Source: Tomocerus qinae (Eukaryota > Arthropoda > Collembola > Entomobryomorpha > Tomoceridae). Taken from it: DNA of 64,000 bases. Shown here in pieces: positions 11,101 to 20,100 of this stretch. Below the pieces are notes generated by a model. That model was not told the origin of the DNA, did not search any database, and was given only the letters and a program-made list of their open reading frames with translations. Position 1 is the first letter of the stretch, and each line of letters begins with the position of its first letter. A program made the position numbers and the translations under genes. The stretch spans positions 15,252,001-15,316,000 of the forward strand of contig CM034546.1 in assembly GCA_020055645.1 (NCBI GenBank), written 5' to 3'.

Positions 11101-14100
11101 TGTTATACTTGGTAGCGGTCATAATAATGTGGTATGTCACATTGTAATGTTGAATGCTAAGCAGACGATAAACCGTTGTATATATAGAGTAAAAACCGAA
11201 TTATTTTGGAACATAAAAATATTTAAATAAATTATACAGCTAGGTTTTGAGTGTCACTTCCTTTTCAATTAACGCGAACATTCACAAATAAAACATTCCC
11301 ATTGCCCCAGGTGAGTGGATTAGGAATTTTGGGCAGATAAGTAACGGAATGGTTCTTTTTCCGCGTGATGTGAAATTCAAAACCTAGTATATGTTATATG
11401 TATGTTAGTACAAGATATTTATACACATACGAAGTTCATAACGTTGGCAACCCATTTCTAACTTGATAATAAATGATGAATTTACTTAGTTCAATTGGTT
11501 TCAAGCTGCTAGCTGTTGTAAAGTCAAAGGTTGGATGCTAGCCAGTATTACAAACCAAAAGGATCTTACGGGATACGAAAAGTACCGTCAGACAAGCAAT
11601 GGAACTGGAATTAATCTTGGATGGACCAATGTTCACAAACTCGGAGATCAATGGAGAAATCTCTACGGAGAAGATTTCAATGGAGAAAGTTTTGACAGGG
11701 AAACAGACGACGTTGGTCCAGATTACTGCAAAAAAATGAGACAGGATGCAAACGGAGTTCTTTATCTCACAAATCAAAAATGTGATGCATCTATCACGGT
11801 TGCAGCTCTTTTCTGCGAGGAAAGTATGTTCGACAATTTAATTGCTTAAACAATAATGGAGATTAAAATTCCAAATTTTAAACAAAATATTTATTTTCAA
11901 CCGTAATGAAATTATACAATTAAATTTTAATAATAATTTAAAATTCTCAACTAGTCATCGATAGTAAATAGTCAAATACTGTAAAATGATAATAATATTG
12001 TGATAATAAGCACACAGGTTAAAGTATGTAGGTAATGAAAAACAGGATAATTTATTTTGAGAACATATTGGTTTAAATAACGCCATAGACTGAGTGCTAA
12101 ACTTTTTTTATTTTCAGAGGATTCAAGCAAACCAGCTTTTAATTGTAAGTAAATGCAAAACATTAGTTTTTAAATAATATTAAATTACGAATGGTGTACA
12201 TTATTTTATACTTACGTGTTAAATAGTTAGACCATCAATTTAAAAGCAAATATTATTTAATAGACGACTGTGGCAATCTCAGACCTCAGGAGTGGTACAC
12301 AGCAGAAGATTGGAAGGTGGTATTAAAACAAAACTGTAAAGCAGGTAAATTAATTTTTATCAAACGGTAAAATATTAAGAATTTTGGAATACCTACAAAT
12401 ATACTGATTTTGAAAATTGAGGTACACATTGCTCTTCGGTTTTCAATGATTGATTGACAATGTAAAAGTAATTAAATTCGCAAAATGTCTACTCTATATA
12501 CTTTTTATTGAAGAACTAATTAATCCGAATTTTAATTCAATAATCATAAACCACGATAATAATTTCCTTATTTATCTGTAAGTATGCATTTTTCATTTAT
12601 TAAATATAGTTACAAAAAATTTTCATTGTTGAAACGCAGAAGGAACTACAGCTCCACCTTCTCCTGCTCCACCTTCTCCAGTTACTCCACCACCTCCAAT
12701 TGAAGGTCCGACTACAAGTACCCCACCAGCATCCCCTCCTCCATCAGGAGAATCTGCAGAAGAACGATGCAAGAATCTAAAATGGACGTACACAGGGGAA
12801 TCTACAATTATGAAAAGTAGCAACGCTATGGTTATTATTCATGGATCTGAAGAAATTGAAGCAAGGGAGGTGAGTAGTACTATCAAATACTAGCAATTAT
12901 TAACTACTGACACAATGGAGAAATAAAAAAAAGAATTTTAGTTCATTGCACAAACAAGCTGTTAACATAATACACAAGAAATTAAAGGAATAATTAATTT
13001 GTTGAAAATGTGAATTAAGAAAACTAGTTGGTTTTACACCAAGATCAGTTTACTTGTTTCCCTGTATACGAGTTTACTAAAACCAATTTACATGAAATTC
13101 CAAATTGACTATAAATAATGCATTTCGATGGCAACTATTTTACATCTAAACAGGAATTCTAGAATTTTATAATTCATTCTGGAAACAATCAATCTGATTA
13201 TTTGTACATTTCTAGTTCAACTGGTTTGAAGCTGCGAGTTGTTGCCGACAGAACAACTGGATGATTGCTAGTATAACTACACAAGCTGATGTCGCTGAAT
13301 TCCATAAAGCGTACCATGCAGACTCACAACCACTAAATTTAAATCTTGCATGGACCAACATCCACAGTTTCGATGGCAGATGGAAAAGTCTTTACGGAGA
13401 TATGATCGATATGGGCAACATTACTAGTAGTAGGATCTTTTTCCCACCTGGTACTGGCTACTGCATAAAAATGGCAAAGATCGACGGAGGGCCCCTAATT
13501 GTTACCGATCAGCATTGTCATGTAGGAAAAATATCGGACGAATTGAGGAAGCTTTATTTATTGTGCGAAGAACGTAAGTTTTTATAAAATGTATAAGTAC
13601 TGCCTGTAAAATATATAAGTAATACGTAAAACATACGAATGTCTCTGTGGACGAAGATAATGGTAAAATTTTCATGCTAGTTATAGAGGAGAGGTAAACA
13701 CATGTTGTTTTATGCTAATTTCTAATTAGTTAAGCCATGTATTCGTTATCATATATTATTTTCCATTTTAGGGGATACTGGGAAGCCACGTTTTAATTGT
13801 AAGTAAAATAACAGAGCTTTAATTATCAAAAACGTTATAACAATTAATGTACACTAGTATCGCCATTATGATCTTTACCATTTTTAACTTGTGAATGAGA
13901 TTTAAATGATAAAATTAGTGGATACACATTTTTATCAAACAAAACTTTTTATCAATAGATGACTGTAAGAACCGTTTTCCGACGAAATGGTACACACAGA
14001 GTATTTGGGAGACAGTTTTAGCAGACAAGGATTGCTATGAAGGAGGACCTAGTAAACCTGACCCAGAACCAGACCCAACTTCCACTCTCCCACCAGCACC

Positions 14101-17100
14101 ACCTTTCACTTCGCCCCCACCACCAGTATCACCTTCTACCCAGTCCCCAGCACCTTCTCCTCCATCAGGAGAATCTGCGGAAGAACGTTGTAAGAAACTG
14201 AATTGGAAATATACAGAAGAACCAATAAAACTTTTAAAAACTAATGCGGCTATTGTCAACGTTTCTGGATCTAACGACACTGAAGCAAGAGAGGTAGGTA
14301 TAAGCGCTATTTTTCTACCATTGTGGCAATTAGTGGATTTAATGAATTCAGACATGGCACTTAAAATATTTCTCGGAAATAAATATCCGAAATTTTTGAA
14401 ATATTTCGCGAAATATTTCCCTGGGTAGGGATTTACGGGGCTGTAAAAGAAATAACTTTGGCAGTAAAATAAAGTCTTTTGGGCAAGGGTACAATAGGCA
14501 TTAAAACTGAGTACTGACAGTAATATAAAGTACGAAAGGCAGTAGTACGGGTAGTAGTGGCTGTAGCACAAAAATTAGCATTAATTAGAATACTAGGTTT
14601 TGAATACTCCTTGAGCATACAAATGAATGCAATTCAACTTGACGTAGGGCGATGTAGTGATAGCTTGCTATATACTTTACATCAGATAAGAAATTTAAGG
14701 TAGGTAATTCATTATTTCGTTGGAGTTGTTGGTGGCTTGTAAAAAAATTTAATGTTCCATTAATTATAAGACTCAGACTATTAGACTAGGCTTAGATGTA
14801 GACTCGATTCTTATACTTTACTGAGTTTACTTAGTAGACTGAGTTTTAGTAGAAAATGGCATCCCAACGTGCTTATTCTTCTAATTCTGACACAGATTCA
14901 GAAATTGAAAATAGTACCAATAATACCACGAAAAATACTAAAATCAACTGGAAACTTTTAAAATTTAATACTTTAATACTCCTACTATTAAATACTACTA
15001 CTTAATCCCCCCAGTGCAAGACAGATACCAATCGCTATAAAACGCAAAGCAGGAAGACCTCAAAGTGTATCTAAAGCCTAGTGAAACCATAAATTCTGAT
15101 TCATTGAATTTTGAAAAACGACACTAATTTGTCAGCTGGTTTAATTTTGAACTAATTGTGACTTAATTTTGGACTAATTGTGATTTAATTTTGAACTAAT
15201 TGGGATTTAATTTTTGAACTAATTGTGACTTAATTTTGAACTAATTGTGACTTAATTTCGGACTAATTGTGATTTAATTTTGAACTAATTGTGATTTAAT
15301 TTTGAACTAATTGTGACTTAATTTTGGACTAATTGTGATTTAATTTTGAACTGATTGTGATTTAATTTTGAACTTAATTGTGACTTAATTTTGGACTAAT
15401 TGTGATTTAATTTTGAACTAATTGTGATTTAATTTTGAACTAATTGTGACTTAATTTTGGACTAATTGTGATTTAATTTTGAACTATAATTGTGATTTAA
15501 TTTTGAACTAATTGTGACTTAATTTTGGACTAATTGTGATTTAATTTTGAACTAATTGTGATTTAATTTTGAACTAATTGTGACTTAATTTTGGACTAAT
15601 TGTGATTTAATTTTGAACCAATTGTGATTCAATTTTGACTAAATAAAAATCATTTTTGCTACAGCCACTACTACTGCCTTTCATACTTTATTTTACAGCC
15701 CTGAAAAATTAGACGTGCTGCCTATAGCATTTTGCCCAAAAGACTTTTTTTACTGCCAAAGTTACTTCTTTTACAGCCACAAAATCATTAACCCTATTTC
15801 CCTCCCACTTTCCTTCTCCTTCTCCTTCCCACTTTCATTAATTTCAAATATTTCATTTTTCAAGAAAAATTCTTTGAAATATGAAATTATTGCCATGTCT
15901 AATGAATACCGTAACAACGAACGTTTTCTGATGTTAGTCTGGACTATTGAGTACAATAATCTATTTTAAAATTTGATTTGCACATTTTAGTTTAACTGGT
16001 TCGAGGCTGCAAGTTGTTGCAGATCGAAAAACATGATGCTTGCCAATATACATACAATGAATGATATTGCTGCATACCATAGTATCTACTTTCTACCACA
16101 ACTAGAGTATAGTCTTTCGTGGACCAACGTTCACGGTTTCGGTGGCAAATGGAGAAATCTTTACGGAGAGTTAATTAACTTTAAAGCCATTGCGAACACA
16201 ATGTCAAATGAACCTGGCACTGGTTATTGCTTAAAAATGGGGGGACGAATCGAAGGCCGAGTTTTAAATCTTTTGGATCAAGAATGCAAAAAAGGAAGAA
16301 TAAATGATCAGCCGTCAATGTTTGCATTATTATGCGAGACAAGTATGTTCACTTTTATAATTAAAATAAAGTTAGTTATAACATGGCCATAAACTAGGTC
16401 CAAATATATAGTTACACTAATTCCCTATTATATTGGCCGAAGATTTGTTATCTGACTATACATAATTGTAACTAAGAATTTTAATTCATTCCAGTTGTTG
16501 AATATTGTTTATAATATGAACCTTTTTTCTATTTTAGTGGATAACACAAAGGAGGACTTTAATTGTAAGTAAATTCAATGGCATAAATCATTACCACAAT
16601 CAGGTTTATTTCAACGTTATTTACTTTCATACATTTTAAATTCTATTTAATTGCAAATAAGCTATCTGTGAATAATAAAAGTTACTAGTTGTGACAGCTT
16701 GATGATTTACACCATGGAAAGTTGCTAGAACTTTCCGCGTGTAAAGTTATTTCAATGAAGGAATAAAAATATTTTTTAATATTAATAGACGACTGTATGA
16801 ATCAAATTACCAATGACTGGTTCACAGAAAGTGATTGGGAGAAAATATTGTCAGATCCAGATTGCTATCTTGGTAAATATCTTAACAACTACTTCCTTCT
16901 GTTGAAAAAATGGTCCTGTTTATAGATTTCACTCTATAAACAGTTTCACTAAAACTAATATTAATTTCCAATTTGATTTTTCAAAATAGGTGGACCTAAT
17001 GATCCAAAACGAACTACTACTGTAGCTCCCCTTCCACCAACGGAACTTCCTGTTCCTATTACTACAACAACCGAGGTTGATGCTACATTACGACCTATGC

Positions 17101-20100
17101 CAAATATCACTGTCCCTCCCCTCGAGTCATGCAATATTGATCTCTGTGACAATAAACTGGTACATTTTATATCCACTTTCCGATTAGATTGATCTGAGTC
17201 TACTTCACATTTCCTCTCAAACGTTATTCTACCTTAAATTGTTTTAAAAACATCCAATATTACTCAATGATTTGTAACATTTTTATTGTTTATTAGGCAT
17301 CATGGGACGAAGCCCAAGTAAATTGCCAACTAGAAAACATGATTCTATTGATTGTTGAATCCGAGGCGGATATAGAATTCCTAAATCAGTATGCAGTACT
17401 AAAACAAGATCGTAAGTTCAAACACATTATTACTAAATTAGCAGAAATTTATTGCCGATTACTTAAGCTCAACACAAATACAGCAATAAAATCGTATTTA
17501 AAGGTAGTTCTTCCTCGTTCCAATAACTATTACAGTTTTCCACAATATTTAGCAATTTCAGTGCTTTCAATTATCTCCGGTCGTCAACTAAGGGGAAAAC
17601 AATTAGACATTCCTACGTAATTTGTAATTTTGTAATTTGTAATTGCTTTGTTGTCATACAGTATACGTTCTCAATATAATATCGTCCTTTAAGGATCGAA
17701 AAAGCCTCTATCCACTTTCAGATTGGTGGACGAATAAGCCTATATCCATTTTTTGTTTGGTGGACGAATAAGCCTATATCCATTTTTTGTTTGGTGGACG
17801 AATAAGCCTATATCCAATTTTCGTTTGGTGCAGGAAATAGCTTCTATCCTCTTGCAGCTTTGCTTGTAAAGTTATAGGGGCGTATTGATACATAGTTAAT
17901 ATGGGTGGCGGAAATATTGAAATTTTATTCTTCCTTCCAGCCAGTCCAGTTTTATCCAATATCAAAATACGAATTTGTGTCATTAAAAGTTTTGTTTTTG
18001 TCTTATTGTGTATTAGCTAAAATTTTATAATGCTTGTGTACATTCTAGCATGATATATTTCAAGTATCAACATAAAAACAATAAATACTTCATTTCGTCA
18101 ATTTGTTTATTCTTACTGTGTCCCGACAACATTACGTAATGCTGTAAGATGACAGAGGCTATTTCCTGCACCAAACGAAAATTGGATATAGGCTTATTCG
18201 TCCACCAAACAAAAAATGGATAAAGGCTTATTCGTCCACCAAACAAAAAATGGATATAGGCTTATTCGTCCACCAATCTGAAAGTGGATACAGGCTTTTT
18301 CGATCCTTAAGGGACGATATGATACTGATTTCCAATAGAGGACCATAAATACGTAATAATGGTACATCTTGAATCTAGATAGTTGTAATTTTTGGTGTCC
18401 ATATTAAGTCAGCAATCAAAGATAATTTTAACATCAAAAGAAAATTGAAATATAATTAAAGTTCATGGTTTCGGTACCTTTTACAGTATAAATCGAATTA
18501 ATTCTCCGCATTGAAATACTTCTCCCTCTGGTTGAATGATTTTTATCGTTTTTCAAATGCAAAATAATAGCCCATGAGATATAATTCTCCATATCGAAAT
18601 AATTCACCATTCCAATCTAAATTTCAGTAGGTCAGGTTAGGAAGTGGTATTGCCCCTTTTTGTCAACACCTTTGGTCAACAAAATGTTTTTGAGATCCCT
18701 TTTTGTCAACGAAATATTTATTTTACATGCAGCATGTACATATAATATGTAATATAGATAGCATAAGTTCCAATTTCAGTTAGTACTCACATATGCTTTC
18801 GGAAAAAGAATCCCTTTCTATTATTTAAATTGCATACGAGACGCAGTAATTGCTGTTTAGTGAATGTAATATTAAAGTTTAAATCACAATTTCCGAATTA
18901 TCTCCTTTTGAATTAAAACTACTAAAATTCAATCTTTTCAGCTTTTAATACAGCCACACGTTTTTGGAGTGCGGCCAGGTTTACATCGATCAAGTATGAG
19001 ACTCTTTTATGGGAGCCGGCAGGAGAAGAGTTTCCCGAATTTCGGATAAATAATGCTAATGGCATAACTAAATGGTGGGGTCTGGGAGAACCGATGGACA
19101 ATGAAAAGAAGGGAAAAGAATTGTGTGTTTCTATGCAATTTCCAGGACATTCACCTTCAATTTGGTACGCTTCGGACTGTGGCGAAAAATTGCCATTTAT
19201 TTGTGTACACGCAGCGTAAGATCTAATTTAAATTTATTTAATAGATTTGATATTAAACAGATTTAATTTATAGATGTTAATGACTTGAATATTTAATGGC
19301 ATAAAAAATTTTAAACTTGGTTTGAAAATGCTGTGAATTGCTATTCTGTACCATTTTTTTATTATTTTAAAATTTCAGAGATCAGCGAGCGACAGAGAAA
19401 TGCACTGAGGAACCAGAAGTGGATACTCCCTCTCCAGGCGAGACGACCAGTCCTCCTATGGGCACTACTCCTCCTGTACCTCCTATGGGCACTACTCCTC
19501 CTGTGAATATTACTACTGAAGAGATTACTTCTCCACCTGACTTGTCAGAAACCACGAAAAGTCCAGATACAATTATTGGAGTATTTATTCCTGACCCAGA
19601 TCCCTTGCCACCTCATCTTCCAACTCCGGGTAAACCTATTCCGGGTACACTTACACCTGAAACCAATGAAACCAGTACACTGCGACCAACAGATCCAAAT
19701 ACTAACTGCGCTCAAAAACCAAATGGTGTTTGGATTCCCGATGATTTTGATCCGTTAAACCCATTTTACGCAATCCGTGGTTCAACGGACGAAAAATCGA
19801 CGGCCTTCCGCACCAGTTCTTGTTCGTGGCCATTTTTCATGAATACGCAAATTGCTGGTGAATTTGTTCCCGATAGCAATCCATATTCAGCTATTGAAGG
19901 TTTACTTTCGCAAGGTCAACCACCCTACATTTTTCACCCCTTGAATTTCCACAACAGTATCAATAATGATACTCCAGGAAATTGGCGCCCTCTGAGAAGA
20001 TTATTTCCCACTTTTGCGTTGGTTGTTCATGGAATTATGAAACCCGTTGAGAACAGTGATACGTCGATATTTATTCCGGATTCAATGGTCCCTGGAATCT

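Larger units (their letters stand above)
10667..11823 (+). other. Gene 2 polyproline stalk and CTLD2 (exons 10667-10974 and 11490-11823)
   Basis: The first exon opens with 61 uninterrupted proline codons, then SSPDEIAAQLCKNL and the first CTLD strands. It ends in ATG|GCAAGT, where reading frame and comparison with other D exons require a junction. The second exon is the CTLD core (FNWFQAASCC, LGWTNVHKL, GPDYCKKM, ALFCEE), nearest in sequence to CTLD1. Confidence 0.78.
13959..16342 (+). other. Gene 2 CTLD4 (exons 13959-14293 and 15991-16342) with fused linker exon
   Basis: Here the two-Cys linker (YDCKNRF ... KDCYEG) and the Pro-rich/CTLD lead exon are one continuous exon, whereas the other cassettes have an intron between them. 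The core exon has FNWFEAASCC, LSWTNVHGF, GTGYCLKM and LLCET. The phase-0 intron between the two exons has been enlarged to 1.7 kb by a mobile element. Confidence 0.8.
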
